From NCBI RefSeq assembly GCF_011578285.1, contig NZ_CP049916.1, positions 3,162,001 to 3,226,000 of the forward strand: DNA of 64,000 bases. The letters run 5' to 3'. Made by a program: the position numbers and the translations under genes. The DNA is from Acinetobacter lanii (GTDB taxonomy: Bacteria; Pseudomonadota; Gammaproteobacteria; Pseudomonadales; Moraxellaceae). The notes below the pieces were generated by a model, which saw only the letters and a list, made by a program, of their open reading frames with translations, made no database searches and was not told where the DNA came from. Below, in pieces: positions 29,743 through 39,718 of the stretch; position 1 is the stretch's first letter; each line of letters begins with the position of its first letter.

Positions 29743-30798
29743 ATGAGAAAAATTATTCATATCGATATGGACGCATTTTATGCCTCCGTCGAACTGCGTG
29801 ATCGACCTGAGCTACAGCACTTACCTGTGGTGATTGCCTCACATCATCCACGTGCTGTGATTGCTGCAGCATCCTACCCTGCACGAGCATTTGGGTTACG
29901 TTCTGCGATGTCGATGACCCAAGCCAAAAAGTTATGTCCACAGGTGGTGGTGATCGAACCCAATTTTCAAAAGTATCATCAGGTTTCCGAGCAGATTCAT
30001 GAAATTTTTCAGCAGTACACCGATCTGATTGAACCCTTGTCCTTAGATGAAGCCTATTTGGATGTCACAGAAAATTTTAAAGGTCTGCCCAGTGCCACAG
30101 AAGTGGCGACACAGATTCGTGCCGATATTTTTGCTCGCACTGGACTAACCGCTTCGGCAGGCGTAGCACCCAATAAATTTCTTGCCAAAATTGCGTCCGA
30201 TTGGAATAAGCCGAATGGCATCTGTATTGTCAAACCGAGTCAGGTTCAGCATTTTATACAAGATTTAGCGCTGAAAAAAATCCCGGGAGTGGGCAAAGTC
30301 ACACAGGAAAAACTTAAAGCCCTAAACTTAGAGACTTTAGGTGATTTACAACAGGTTGAAGAAACGGTGCTGATTCATCACTTTGGTAAATATGGCAAAC
30401 AACTGTTTTTGTATGCACAAGGCATCGATGACCGTGCTGTACAAGCACAGCGCAAACGTCAGCAGATTTCCAAAGAAACCACCTTTGACCAAAACTTTAG
30501 CCTGAGTCAATGCCAGCCTTTTTGGGGCAATTTAATTGAACGGGTCTGGGGCACTTTAGAGAACAAACAACTGACAGCGCGTGGTGTCACGGTTAAATTA
30601 AAACTGAAAAATTTCCAAGTGTTACAACACAGTAAGAGCTTTAAACAGCCTTTACAGTCCCCTGCTGAAATTCAGCAAATTTTACAATTACTGCTCAGTG
30701 AAATGCAGATTTCTGAACATGATCAATTTCGTTTGATTGGTATTGGGGTCTATCAATTGGCAGAGAAAACTCAGGAATCGCAATTATCCCTGTGGTAA
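29743..30798 (+). CDS. dinB: DNA polymerase IV
   Basis: Y-family translesion polymerase. 351 residues: [13 protein letters not shown] with catalytic Asp8, SLDEAYLDV with Asp102/Glu103, [23 protein letters not shown], the helix-hairpin-helix [14 protein letters not shown] and the little-finger domain after about residue 240; the end (SQLSLW) contains a beta-clamp-binding-like QLSLW motif. No LexA-type box was recognised upstream, as expected since Acinetobacter lacks a standard LexA. Confidence 0.95.
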   Translation: MRKIIHIDMDAFYASVELRDRPELQHLPVVIASHHPRAVIAAASYPARAFGLRSAMSMTQAKKLCPQVVVIEPNFQKYHQVSEQIHEIFQQYTDLIEPLSLDEAYLDVTENFKGLPSATEVATQIRADIFARTGLTASAGVAPNKFLAKIASDWNKPNGICIVKPSQVQHFIQDLALKKIPGVGKVTQEKLKALNLETLGDLQQVEETVLIHHFGKYGKQLFLYAQGIDDRAVQAQRKRQQISKETTFDQNFSLSQCQPFWGNLIERVWGTLENKQLTARGVTVKLKLKNFQVLQHSKSFKQPLQSPAEIQQILQLLLSEMQISEHDQFRLIGIGVYQLAEKTQESQLSLW

Positions 30799-31276
30799 CA
30801 ATCACTCAACCCAGCTTATTTGAGATTATTTTTCAAACAAAAGAATAAATTCTGCTCAAAATGGGGTGGCAAATTGATTTTTTTAGCGTAATCTAATCGG
30901 CGCACAACATTATCCATGTTGCTGCAAGAGATGCTAAAACGATGATCTATTTTTAGCATTCAAGTCCTGTGATTGGCGTGATGATCCATCCGAATATGAC
31001 AGGGCCCTCTGACCTCCTGCTATGTTTAATCCCCTCGTTTTACGCTTATCGCCTCCAATTTTCACGCTCTACCGTCTTGGTATTTTCGAGCTAATTTAGA
31101 CACTTTTCTGTCTTTAAAATAGTGCATTGCCTCATCTTATCCGTATCACTGCACAAGCCATGATTTAAAACATCGGATTCCGCTGCGCTTAATGTACGCT
31201 CAGCGTTGATCACAGCTTTGCACTCGATTGATCATCACGTAGACTAGAGCCATCTTATCGAGCTAGAAGAAAACCA
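30799..31276. other. Long intergenic region before the RidA-type gene
   Basis: 478 bases without a credible gene. It holds one stem-loop, ATGCTAAAA/TTTTAGCAT (30931-30959, 11-base loop, no T-run), and near the right end a possible promoter for the RidA gene, TTGCAC and TAGACT about 16 bases apart (about 31217-31245). Nothing else is seen. Confidence 0.4.
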
Positions 31277-31645
31277 ATGACTGTTCAACGTCTACACGTT
31301 CAAAAACGCTTCTCTGAAATTGCCATTTCCGGCAATCTGATTCATTTAGCGGGTCAACTTGCCTCAGACACCAGCCTCGATATTCAAGGTCAAACCCAAC
31401 AAACTTTAGACTATATTGACCAATTTCTAAGGGATGCCGGTTCAGACAAAAGCCACATTTTATCGGTGATGATTTTTTTAAAAGACATTGAGCAAGATTA
31501 TGCGGCAATGAATGAAGTTTGGGATGCATGGGTGTCTGATATTGAAGCACTGCCCCGCACCTGCGTGGAAGCAAAACTGTATGACCCGAATGTGTTAGTT
31601 GAAATGACGGTGGTTGCGGTCAAGGCCGATTCAAACCCAGCTTAA
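31277..31645 (+). CDS. RidA family protein (YjgF/YER057c)
   Basis: Trimeric enamine/imine deaminase family that removes reactive 2-aminoacrylate-type intermediates. 122 residues, typical length. Conserved blocks are HLAGQLASD, the QTLDYIDQFL helix and the signature RTCVEAKLYDPNVLVEM, whose Arg binds the substrate carboxylate and whose Glu is the usual end of the motif. It may be one of several paralogues, so the symbol ridA is not given. Confidence 0.9.
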   Translation: MTVQRLHVQKRFSEIAISGNLIHLAGQLASDTSLDIQGQTQQTLDYIDQFLRDAGSDKSHILSVMIFLKDIEQDYAAMNEVWDAWVSDIEALPRTCVEAKLYDPNVLVEMTVVAVKADSNPA

Positions 31646-31728
31646 AGTAGCTTGGCTTTTTTTAAATAGTTTTTCTTTTATAAAATAGCTTGGCTTTGAT
31701 CAAGCAGATCGATGTTTGAATCTGTCAT

Positions 31729-31757
31729 AAAAAATGCATGTGATCACATGCATTTTT
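31729..31757. terminator. Bidirectional terminator
   Basis: Palindrome AAAAATGCATGTG/CACATGCATTTTT; convergent RidA-type and DUF2726 genes. Confidence 0.85.
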
Positions 31758-31785
31758 TATTTAAAATCAATATTCCGCATCGGTC

Positions 31786-32328
31786 TTAGCCATATATCCT
31801 CATCTTAGTGAATCGTTCTTCGGAATACAGATCGAACTTCCCCACATCACGCTCCGGCATACTGTTTAAGGACTGCATGTCGATATATTCTGTTAAAAAG
31901 TCATCGCGTAATTGCTGATATTCGGGCACACCCTCATAGCGAATGACCCGATAGCCTGCAGCTTCTAACAGTAAATCTTGTTGCTGAGCCAACTTTGAAC
32001 GCTTGGCCGATAACAACTCACCCAAAGCGATCACCGCAATCACACGGCAGTCTTTATTTAACACCACAAAGTCGGCAAATAGTTTTTCATATTTACGGCG
32101 GGTACGTGGCAGTTTAGTGGTCAGCAATGCATCAAAAGACACATGCGCCAAGATATTGGCTTCAGGTAGAATTTCTTTTAACCGTGTAAATGTCAGTTGC
32201 TCATAGGTGTTAAACACAGCCCTTTGGCGCAGTGCACTGTCGCTGGGTTGTTTCTGTTTTAGTCCTTTATAAGCAACAAGCACCACGATGGCGAGCGTGA
32301 TTACACTCGCAATAATCATCAGGTTCAT
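31786..32328 (-). CDS. DUF2726 domain protein, membrane-anchored
   Basis: 180 residues: one N-terminal membrane helix (residues 3-21), then a DUF2726 domain, which resembles the PD-(D/E)XK nuclease fold: helix FTRLKEILPEANILAHVSF, KLFADFVVLNKDCRVIAVIALGE (Asp and Glu/Gln strand) and GYRVIRYEG. Function unknown. A clean lone gene ended by a strong terminator. Confidence 0.75.
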   Translation of the reverse strand: MNLMIIASVITLAIVVLVAYKGLKQKQPSDSALRQRAVFNTYEQLTFTRLKEILPEANILAHVSFDALLTTKLPRTRRKYEKLFADFVVLNKDCRVIAVIALGELLSAKRSKLAQQQDLLLEAAGYRVIRYEGVPEYQQLRDDFLTEYIDMQSLNSMPERDVGKFDLYSEERFTKMRIYG

Positions 32329-32568
32329 TGTTGTAATCCTTGTTCCTATTTTTATAATTCATTGTTTTTACACTGTCAGTCTTGCAGCGTTTTATTGTTT
32401 GGGCTATTGAATTGAATCCGTTCAACCCATATTCATTCAAATTCAAATGATCCCAGCCTATTGGTGTTTTCTTGTGAAAGCGCGTTTCAATTTTCAAATA
32501 AAATCACCGTCCAAAACCATACAACTAAACGCATGTGAAAGGTCGCATCATTACTTGAAAACAACAGG

Positions 32569-32739
32569 ATGACTTCATTTAAACACAATCAAATGCAGCT
32601 TGAGCATGATTTTTATGCTGTAAATGACAGTTTTCTTGAAGCCTCTGTCAAAAATGACAATGTTCAGCATAAACATCAACCCTTACTTATAGCTAATCGA
32701 CTCAATCAAAACAAATTTTTCCCGATCAAAATCACTTGA
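32569..32739 (+). CDS. Possible small protein, 56 residues
   Basis: An uninterrupted ATG frame in otherwise empty sequence, reading MTSFKHNQMQLEHDFYAV and continuing to NKFFPIKIT. His/Asn/Gln-rich, no membrane helix. ACAGG abuts the ATG, too close for a normal ribosome site, and codon use is not distinctive. Weak support; listed because it is the longest frame in the gap. Confidence 0.15.
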   Translation: MTSFKHNQMQLEHDFYAVNDSFLEASVKNDNVQHKHQPLLIANRLNQNKFFPIKIT

Positions 32740-32831
32740 ATCGATCTATTTCCGACCAACATCTTTTTTACACAGCTCAGCTTGATATTGTAATAAAAGG
32801 TATCAGCGTATGAAAACATGGGATTTTAAAT

Positions 32832-32855
32832 AAAAAAAGGATGCCGGAGCATCCT
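32832..32855 (-). terminator. Terminator of ygiQ
   Basis: AGGATGC-CGGA-GCATCCT stem; seven T follow on the minus strand. About 80 bases past the stop. Confidence 0.8.
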
Positions 32856-32937
32856 GTTTTCTTGACTCTAAACCTACACCACACAACATCGATCTCGCTC
32901 AAATAGGTTCAAGATCGATGCTATGTTTAAAGGTCAA

Positions 32938-35340
32938 TTAAGCGCGTGATTTCGATTTAGGCTTTGCTTTGCCCTGATATGGTTTTTTCGCATCACCTGT
33001 TTCACGTGGTGGTAAACCGGTATGTTGCGTTAAGATTTGACCACGTTCAGGACGCTTTTTGGTATTTGAAGGACGTGATTGCGCCGCTTTGGTACGATTA
33101 CCTTGTTCACCGGTACGTTTTTGCGAATCCCCATCAACCGTCGAGTTCTTCTTACGTGCAGACTGATACTGACCTTCACCGCCTTGTGGTTGATAGGTTG
33201 GAATCAAATGCTGTTTCGAGTTACCAATCAAATCTGAACGACCCATTTCTTTCAAGGCTTCACGTAGCAATGGCCAGTTGTTTGAATCATGGTAACGTAA
33301 GAACGCTTTATGCAAGCGACGGCGTTTCTCGCCTTTGACAATATCCACATTTTCAGTATAACGCGCCACTTTCGCCAACGGATTTTTACCGGTGTAATAC
33401 ATGGTGGTCGCAGTCGCCATCGGTGATGGATAGAAAGTTTGTACCTGATCGGCACGGAAACCATTCTTCTTCAACCACACGGCAAGATTCATCATGTCAT
33501 AGTCAGTGGTGCCCGGATGCGCCGCAATAAAGTACGGAATCAGGTACTGCTCTTTACCCGCTTCTTTACTATAACGGTCAAACATCTGTTTGAAACGGTC
33601 ATAGGTTCCGATACCCGGTTTCATCATCTTCGACAATGGACCTTTTTCGGTATGCTCAGGGGCAATTTTTAAATATCCGCCCACATGGTGCTGAACCAAC
33701 TCTTTGACATATTCAGGGTTCAATACCGCCAAGTCATAACGCAGACCTGAACCAATCAGAATCTTTTTGATGCCCGGTAATGAACGTGCTTTACGGTATA
33801 ACTGGGTCAAAGGTGCATGGTCAGTATGTAAGTTTTGACATACGCCAGGGAATACACATGACGGCTTACGACAGTTCTTTTCAATTTCAGGGTCTTTACA
33901 CTGCAAACGGTACATGTTTGCCGTTGGACCACCCAAATCCGAAATAATGCCAGTAAAGCCCGGTGCTGTATCACGAATCTTTTCCACTTCACGTAAAATA
34001 GATTCTTCAGAACGGTTTTGAATGATACGACCTTCATGTTCCGTAATCGAACAAAAGGTACACCCGCCGAAACAACCACGCATGATGTTGACAGAGAACT
34101 TAATCATGTCAAATGCAGGGAAGCGCGCTTCACCATAAGATGGATGTGGCAGACGTGCATACGGCAAGTCAAACACATAGTCCATTTCTTCAGTGGTGAG
34201 TGGAATCGGTGGTGCATTCAACCACACATCACGCTCACCATGCTTTTGCACCATCGCGCGAGCATTCCCCGGATTGGTTTCCAAATGCAAAATACGGTTG
34301 GCATGTGCATACAGTACCGGATCATTGGCCACTTCTTCAAAGGCCGGTAAACGAATCACAGCCAACTCACGTGGCGGTAATTTATGTTTAATCGCTTTAG
34401 AGATCGGCTGTAATTGCACGATTTGCGTATCAGGATCTAAATCGTCCCCTTCACGCACAATCGGATTGGCAACAGGTTCTTTTTGGAAGCCCTGATACTG
34501 CGCTAAAGAGTTGCCTTTGTCTTTTTCAATTTCACAGCCATCGAGATCTTCAGTCATCACATAAGGATTGATAATCGGATCAACACGACCGATCGCATCG
34601 ACATCATTCGATGCAATTTCGACAAACTTGGCTTTTGATGCACGATTGTGTTTATTGACAATAAACGCAGTACCGCGAACATCGGTAATCTCATGAATTT
34701 TTTCACCACGCGCCAAACGATGCATCACTTCCGTGATTGAACGCTCACCATTACCATACATCAGTAAGTCGGCTTTTGAGTCCATCAACACTGAACGGCG
34801 AACTTTGTCTGACCAATAGTCATAGTGCGCAATACGGCGTAAAGATGCTTCAATACCACCCAAAAGTACAGGCACATCAGGGTACGCTTCACGTACACGT
34901 TGGCAATACACGGTTGCTGCACGGTCAGGACGTTTATTCGGTACATTGTCCGGAGAATAGGCATCATCCGAACGGATTTTACGGTCAGCCGTATAACGGT
35001 TGATCATCGAATCCATATTACCGGCAGTGACACCCCACGCAATATTCGGTTTACCCAAAACACGGAAGGCATCCACATTGGTCCAATCTGGTTGTGCAAT
35101 AATCCCGACACGGAAACCTTGTGCTTCCAAAGTACGCCCAATAATCCCTGAACAGAATGATGGATGGTCGATATACGCATCACCACAAACCAAAATAAAG
35201 TCACAGGAATCCCAACCGAGTAAATCCATTTCCTCGCGTGACATCGGCAAAAATGGCGCAGGTTCAAAGCATGACGCCCAATATTTGTCGTAATCAAACA
35301 ACGCAGTCGGCGCGGTCTGAGCAGTATAAGCTGTAGACAT
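32938..35340 (-). CDS. ygiQ: YgiQ family radical SAM protein
   Basis: Radical SAM enzyme of unknown reaction. 800 residues. N-terminal cobalamin-binding-like domain (about 45-190, with [12 protein letters not shown]), then the radical SAM core with the 4Fe-4S motif C423-x3-C427-x2-C430 in [10 protein letters not shown], a second Cys-rich insert ([15 protein letters not shown] and CQNL), and a basic, disordered C-terminal tail (about 715-800, Lys/Arg/Gln/Ser). A large, well-conserved monocistronic gene. Confidence 0.92.
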   Translation of the reverse strand: MSTAYTAQTAPTALFDYDKYWASCFEPAPFLPMSREEMDLLGWDSCDFILVCGDAYIDHPSFCSGIIGRTLEAQGFRVGIIAQPDWTNVDAFRVLGKPNIAWGVTAGNMDSMINRYTADRKIRSDDAYSPDNVPNKRPDRAATVYCQRVREAYPDVPVLLGGIEASLRRIAHYDYWSDKVRRSVLMDSKADLLMYGNGERSITEVMHRLARGEKIHEITDVRGTAFIVNKHNRASKAKFVEIASNDVDAIGRVDPIINPYVMTEDLDGCEIEKDKGNSLAQYQGFQKEPVANPIVREGDDLDPDTQIVQLQPISKAIKHKLPPRELAVIRLPAFEEVANDPVLYAHANRILHLETNPGNARAMVQKHGERDVWLNAPPIPLTTEEMDYVFDLPYARLPHPSYGEARFPAFDMIKFSVNIMRGCFGGCTFCSITEHEGRIIQNRSEESILREVEKIRDTAPGFTGIISDLGGPTANMYRLQCKDPEIEKNCRKPSCVFPGVCQNLHTDHAPLTQLYRKARSLPGIKKILIGSGLRYDLAVLNPEYVKELVQHHVGGYLKIAPEHTEKGPLSKMMKPGIGTYDRFKQMFDRYSKEAGKEQYLIPYFIAAHPGTTDYDMMNLAVWLKKNGFRADQVQTFYPSPMATATTMYYTGKNPLAKVARYTENVDIVKGEKRRRLHKAFLRYHDSNNWPLLREALKEMGRSDLIGNSKQHLIPTYQPQGGEGQYQSARKKNSTVDGDSQKRTGEQGNRTKAAQSRPSNTKKRPERGQILTQHTGLPPRETGDAKKPYQGKAKPKSKSRA

Positions 35341-35703
35341 GGTGTGTTTCTCGATTGGCAGATGGCGATCGGGAGAGATCTAAGATGAAAGCCGAGCATT
35401 TTAACATGAATTATGCGCATCTTGCTTGATTAAAAAACACACTAAAATAAAGTCTTAACATTGTCATTTATAGCGTATTGAAATCGATGCACCCTTTTTG
35501 ATGTGTTGCTTTTGTGAATATCCTCAATATTCCGACCAATGGAATTGCTTTCATCGCAGTGAGAAGATCTTTTAAAATCATGCCGCTAGCCAGCAGAAAT
35601 GTGATGAAATTGACTTAAATATTACCCCTCGCGTCATTTCGGATATTTCATCCTCAGCTCGTCCTGATTAGGCTGAAAACAAAACAACAATAAGGTGATC
35701 GAG
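35341..35703. other. Intergenic region between divergent ygiQ and hydrolase genes
   Basis: About 360 AT-rich bases holding the upstream regions of both genes. An AAGGTG ribosome site lies just before the hydrolase. No small gene, repeat or RNA structure is evident. Confidence 0.4.
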
Positions 35704-36723
35704 ATGCGCATATTTAAAGGTTTTTTGGTTTCATTGATGCTACTGCTGCAATCCTTTGCATGGGGCAATCCCCCAAAAGAAAAGTCTTATGCTGAGCAAG
35801 ACGCATGGAAACAATTGCAAAAACAGTTTCCGCTTGAGTATCAATGGCTCACTTCCGCCGCCATTCCTGAAGAATACTTTTGGCAATGGCAAAATAACCA
35901 AGTGCATGTCGATTACTACCGTCGTCCCAATGCCCCTGCCAAAGTGATTTTATTGCATGGGGTGGGCACCAATGGTCGCCAAATGAGTTTGGTGCTGGGT
36001 CAACCTTTGGCACAAGCGGGTTATGAAACCATGGCACTCGACTTGCCCGGTTATGGAATGACCCAATATCCGGCTAAAAGTAAAATTCGCTATGACGACT
36101 GGGTTAAATTGGTCAGTGACTTTGTCGATGCTGAAGCACAAAAAGACAATCGTCCTATTTTTCTGTACGGGCTTTCCGCAGGGGGCATGCTGACCTTGCA
36201 TGTCGCGATGCAAAACAAACATGTTAAAGGCATCATAGGGATGACCTTTTTAAATCAGCAAGATATAGACGTTAAAAAAGGCATCATGCGTTTTAGCCCA
36301 CTGAGTCCGGTGTTATTGCCCGGTATGAAAATCACTGCAAAAACGCCTTTTGGCAGTGTGCCTGTACCCATGTCTTTGGTGTCGAAAATGTCAAAACTGA
36401 CCAATGACCCAAAAGCTTTAAAAATCATGCTGAATGATAAAACTTCGGCCGGCAATACCATGCCCATCAAGTTCTTAGACAGTTATATGAATTACACTCC
36501 GCCTTATCATATTTCAGCATTTGTACAGTGCCCGGTTCTGTTGACCCAACCTGCCGAAGACCATTGGACACCGCTTGAGCTGAGTCAGGACGTCATGAAA
36601 CGTCTCAGTGTGCCGCATCAAACCGTGCTTTTGCCTCAAGGTGGGCATTATCCTGTTGAGAAACAAGCCCTCGACCAACTGCGTGCCAGTAGCATTGCCT
36701 TTATTCAAAAAAATCTAAAATAG
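35704..36723 (+). CDS. Alpha/beta hydrolase, exported
   Basis: 339 residues from MRIFKGF. Signal peptide ends near SFAWGNPP (residue 20-24). The alpha/beta hydrolase core shows the oxyanion region LLHGVGTNG (83-91), the nucleophile elbow YGLSAGG with Ser158, an acid candidate in PAEDHWTP and a His in GGHYPVE near the C-terminus. AAGG sits 8 bases before ATG 35704; a GTG at 35695 overlaps that site and is not preferred. Substrate unknown; periplasmic or lipid-related esterase or lipase is possible. Confidence 0.85.
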   Translation: MRIFKGFLVSLMLLLQSFAWGNPPKEKSYAEQDAWKQLQKQFPLEYQWLTSAAIPEEYFWQWQNNQVHVDYYRRPNAPAKVILLHGVGTNGRQMSLVLGQPLAQAGYETMALDLPGYGMTQYPAKSKIRYDDWVKLVSDFVDAEAQKDNRPIFLYGLSAGGMLTLHVAMQNKHVKGIIGMTFLNQQDIDVKKGIMRFSPLSPVLLPGMKITAKTPFGSVPVPMSLVSKMSKLTNDPKALKIMLNDKTSAGNTMPIKFLDSYMNYTPPYHISAFVQCPVLLTQPAEDHWTPLELSQDVMKRLSVPHQTVLLPQGGHYPVEKQALDQLRASSIAFIQKNLK

Positions 36724-36772
36724 AATAATCCATCCGATAGATCAGCAATTGGATAGGTCATTGGAGCGCTGT

Positions 36773-37990
36773 TTACTGATCGGATGTTGAATCCAAGCGA
36801 GATTCACTAGGCATGCTGTTGAGCTTATATGCAATCGCAACTCCAACGCCTAAAATGAAACTAATACAGAGGGTTAAGCCTAACCAACCAAAGGCTTCCC
36901 AAATCAGCCCACTGCTACTACCGAGCACACTTGAACCGAGGTAGTAAAAAAATAAATACAGGGCTGAACCCACTGCACGATATTGCAAGGAATGTACCGA
37001 GACCCAACTGCTTGAGGTGGAATGCGCGGCAAAAAAGGAAAAGGTGAAAATCAGCAGTCCAATCAAGACAAAAGTCAGCGATGGAATCAACATGATCCAT
37101 AGCCCCAAAATCATGCTACAGAGCATTGCCTGTAACACCTTACCTCGACCAAACTTCTGTGACCATGCGGCAGCGCGTGGTGAACTATAGATCCCAGACA
37201 GATAAGCAATCGAAATCAGTCCAATCCATGCCTGTGACAATTCAAAAGGCTGTTCCAACAGGTGATAACTCATATAGTTAAACACCGTGACAAAGCAGCC
37301 CATCAAAATAAAACCTTGTGCAAACAGTAGCCGTAATTTAGGGTCTTCAAAGTTCTTGATAAAGGATTGTTTAAAGCGATCAAAACGAATTGGATAGGCT
37401 TTAAAATGTTTGGAATTAGGCAGTTTAAAATAGAAAATCGTGGCAATACTCAGATTCAATAGCCCAATCATCAGCATGGCAGTTTGCCAAGACATACTGT
37501 CAATCAGCACCCCTGCAATCACACGCCCGCTCATCCCACCAATCGCTGTGCCTGAAATGTACAGTCCCATGGCAAAGCCCACATCTTTAGCAGCGACTTC
37601 TTCCCCGATATAGGTCATCGCCACCGATGCCACGCCACTCACCGCAAGCCCGATCAACATGCGGGTGATTAAGAACACTTCCCAAATCGCCAGTCGAGAG
37701 CTCAAAATCAGTAAACTTGCAGTCGAAAAAAGTGAAATCACCATCACCTGCTTGCGCCCATAACGGTCTGAAATCAATCCTGCAAACAGTAATCCAACCG
37801 CCAAAGCACTGGTCGGAAACGACAATGGAAAGCTACTATGCGTGGGTGTCACTGCAAAGAACTGCGCAAAAATCGGCATCATCGGTTGTACGCAATACAA
37901 CGACGAAAACACCGCAAAGCCTGCCAGAAATAAGCACAGTAAAATCGCGTAGAATGGCTTGGTTCCATAGCTGATGTAGCGGTCAGACAT
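36773..37990 (-). CDS. MFS transporter, YnfM-like (DHA1)
   Basis: 12-helix secondary carrier, 405 residues. Marks: YCVQPMMPIFAQFF in helix 1, motif A GLISDRYGRKQVM, MTYIGEEVAAKDVGFAMGLYISGTAIGGMSGR in helices 4-5, and the AHSTSSSWV helix typical of YnfM/YdhC relatives. Likely exporter; substrate unknown. ATG 37990 is preferred to TTG 37996; neither has a clear ribosome site. Confidence 0.85.
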   Translation of the reverse strand: MSDRYISYGTKPFYAILLCLFLAGFAVFSSLYCVQPMMPIFAQFFAVTPTHSSFPLSFPTSALAVGLLFAGLISDRYGRKQVMVISLFSTASLLILSSRLAIWEVFLITRMLIGLAVSGVASVAMTYIGEEVAAKDVGFAMGLYISGTAIGGMSGRVIAGVLIDSMSWQTAMLMIGLLNLSIATIFYFKLPNSKHFKAYPIRFDRFKQSFIKNFEDPKLRLLFAQGFILMGCFVTVFNYMSYHLLEQPFELSQAWIGLISIAYLSGIYSSPRAAAWSQKFGRGKVLQAMLCSMILGLWIMLIPSLTFVLIGLLIFTFSFFAAHSTSSSWVSVHSLQYRAVGSALYLFFYYLGSSVLGSSSGLIWEAFGWLGLTLCISFILGVGVAIAYKLNSMPSESRLDSTSDQ

Positions 37991-38263
37991 ACACAATTCG
38001 AGGATATTTTTGGGGGAAGATTTTGGATTATACGCCCATTTCTGTGCGGAGACTCGGCATCGAGATATTTTGAAATTCGGTCAATTTTAAGCTTTTAAGA
38101 TCGTCAATTATGCGTAAATATGCTTGAAAATAAAAGACTCGGCTTCCGCTTTTCATGAGCCTGTTGAATTATTTTCACAAAGCATATTCAAAAACTTACA
38201 CAGCGCACCCATGGTCATTGCTAAGTTATTTATTCATTTAAAAACAAATAAAAGGTGTACGAC

Positions 38264-38806
38264 ATGTCGAAAAAAGCCTTATTTATTACCTCGAACCAAG
38301 GCATAGAACAGGATGAACTGATTAAACCCTTTGAATTTTTGCAGTCTAAAGGGATTGAGGTGATTCATGCCGCCGAAAAAAATGAAGATGTACAAACGGT
38401 AAAGTCCGATAAAGAACCTGCCAGTAAACGCACCCCACATACCAGTTTGGCTCAAGTCGCATATCAGGATTACGACATTTTGGTCATTCCGGGTGGCACG
38501 GTAAATGCGGATACCCTACGCATCAATACCGACGCACAAAAAATCATTCAGTACTTCACTGACAACCATAAACCCATTGCGGCCATTTGCCATGCGCCTT
38601 GGGTGCTGATTAATGCAGAACGCATCAAAGATAAAAACTTAACTTCCTATCACAGCATTCGATTGGACTTGGAAAATGCCGGTGGAAAATGGGTGGATGA
38701 AGAAGTCCATCGTTGCAATACCAATGATTGGCCACTGATTACTTCACGTAATCCAGATGATATTCCGGCCTTTAATCAGGCCATTCTTAAAGAATTAGGC
38801 ACTTAA
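38264..38806 (+). CDS. DJ-1/PfpI family protein
   Basis: Class I glutamine amidotransferase-like fold, of the YhbO/PfpI (general stress protein 18) type, linked in other bacteria to deglycation and stress survival. 180 residues from MSKKALF, with AAAGG before ATG 38264. It has the family nucleophile Cys109-His110 in AAICHAPWVLI, the acidic Glu near residue 20, the strand VIPGGTVNADTLR and the C-terminal TSRNPDDIPAF. It lies directly upstream of the candidate Rsm RNA, which has its own promoter. Confidence 0.9.
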   Translation: MSKKALFITSNQGIEQDELIKPFEFLQSKGIEVIHAAEKNEDVQTVKSDKEPASKRTPHTSLAQVAYQDYDILVIPGGTVNADTLRINTDAQKIIQYFTDNHKPIAAICHAPWVLINAERIKDKNLTSYHSIRLDLENAGGKWVDEEVHRCNTNDWPLITSRNPDDIPAFNQAILKELGT

Positions 38807-38813
38807 GTCATTT

Positions 38814-38881
38814 TGTACGTATATGCTTACATGCATAGCTACTTTTAGCTGCTTTTCGGACTTCGATTTTTTTACTATTCT
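38814..38881 (+). promoter_or_regulatory. GacA-type upstream activating sequence and promoter of the small RNA
   Basis: TGTACG-TATATG-CTTACA (38814-38831) differs at one base from the GacA-binding element TGTAAG-N6-CTTACA found before rsmX, rsmY and rsmZ in Pseudomonas. TATTCT (38876-38881) is a fair -10 box; the -35 region is poor, as expected for an activator-dependent promoter. The centre of the element lies about 65 bases before the predicted start, as in Pseudomonas. Confidence 0.65.
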
Positions 38882-38887
38882 TTAATC

Positions 38888-39020
38888 ATCAGGAGACAGG
38901 AAGTTTCCCAAACAGAAAACAACAATAAAACGTTTGAGCACCAGGAGCGTGAGATTAGACAGGAGTCAAATCTAACCAACCGATACGAAGAAAAGCCCAT
39001 CAGGAAGATGGGCTTTTCTT
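38888..39020 (+). ncRNA. RsmX/Y/Z-like CsrA-binding small RNA (candidate)
   Basis: About 130 bases with no coding frame, ending in a strong terminator. Five AGGA motifs, each inside CAGGA, sit at 38891, 38898, 38943, 38961 and 39002. At least three fall in predicted loops: GGAGA/TTTCC enclosing CAGGAAG (38892-38908), AGATTAGAC/GTCAAATCT enclosing AGGA (38952-38973, one A.A mismatch) and the terminator loop AGGAA (39002-39006); a weaker three-pair stem CAC/GTG encloses CAGGAGC (38939-38951). Exposed GGA loops are the binding sites of CsrA/RsmA, and the size equals RsmX/Y/Z. By analogy it would sequester CsrA. The assignment is inference from pattern and promoter, not from homology search. Confidence 0.65.
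38988..39020. terminator. Terminator of the small RNA, bidirectional
   Basis: Stem AAAAGCCCATC/GATGGGCTTTT with loop AGGAA, then T-run. It can also end the convergent ankyrin gene. Confidence 0.85.
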
Positions 39021-39071
39021 TATTTAAAATTCGTATTTTCAACGCCAAGTTAAACTCAGCACTGAATCAAC

Positions 39072-39383
39072 TTATAGTGATTTTAAGTAATCTACCACTG
39101 CACTATTACCTGCCATTTCAGCAAGTTGTAATGCCGTATACTCGCCTTCGTAAGCGACATTTGCACCTTTCGCTACAAGTAACTTTACAACCTCTAAATT
39201 GTCGTTTTCAGCAGCCGCTTGGAGTGCACTATAGCCTTCGTCATCGGTTTGATTGACGTCTATACCTTGCGCTAAAAGTTTTTCAACTTCTTCGACTTCA
39301 CCAAGGGATGCCCAGTACACAAGTTCAGGAAGATGCAGTTCTTCATCATCTTCAGGGATTGGGGAGAATGAGTTGAGTTTCAT
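39072..39383 (-). CDS. Ankyrin repeat protein
   Basis: 103 residues; acidic N-terminus (PEDDEELHLPE) followed by about two and a half ankyrin repeats: ELVYWASLGEVEEVEKLLAQGIDVNQ, GYSALQAAAENDNLEVVKLLVAKGANV and YTALQLAEMAGNSAVVDYL. A small protein-interaction module; partners unknown. The former neighbour upstream is the gene now broken by the insertion element. Confidence 0.85.
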   Translation of the reverse strand: MKLNSFSPIPEDDEELHLPELVYWASLGEVEEVEKLLAQGIDVNQTDDEGYSALQAAAENDNLEVVKLLVAKGANVAYEGEYTALQLAEMAGNSAVVDYLKSL

Positions 39384-39712
39384 ATTTTTTGCCTTTGACC
39401 ATACTAAAAAGTGAATTCAATATAATTAATATTCAAAATTTGAAATTACATTTTCAATAATTTTAGGAAATTTAATGGGCTTCGCAAGAATATTTTTTTT
39501 GCCATTTTGATCTAGTTCTATATACACGATAGAATCGTTTCTGATTAACCCTTTATTTAAATTATTCATGAGAGCCGACTTAGCCTGACCGATTGCACCT
39601 GCTGAAAATACAAAACTTATAGAAATAACATAAAATATTAGTAATGTTGATATTGAAGATTTATTGGCTTTAAGTAAAGGTATAATAAAAAATGAACTTA
39701 CTATAAATATAA

Positions 39713-39718
39713 TAAATA
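39713..39718. repeat. Target-site duplication, left copy (TAAATA)
   Basis: TAAATA occurs immediately left of the element and again at 40692-40697; 6 bases, within the range used by IS982-family elements. Confidence 0.85.

Larger units (their letters stand above)
32329..32937. other. 609-base intergenic region
   Basis: Holds the upstream region of the DUF2726 gene, a possible 56-codon ORF (32569-32739), the ygiQ terminator (32832-32855) and, in the ygiQ 3' end, an inverted repeat CATCGATCT/AGATCGATG (32887-32920, 16-base loop). No other gene is supported. Confidence 0.5.

Noticed and set aside
30931..30959. Stem-loop in the gap before the RidA-type gene as a terminator or small RNA
   Set aside because: There is no T-run, no matching promoter, and no gene end close by.
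32267..32497. 76-codon frame over the start of the DUF2726 gene
   Set aside because: Lies mostly in non-coding sequence and overlaps the DUF2726 start in another frame; no recognisable protein.
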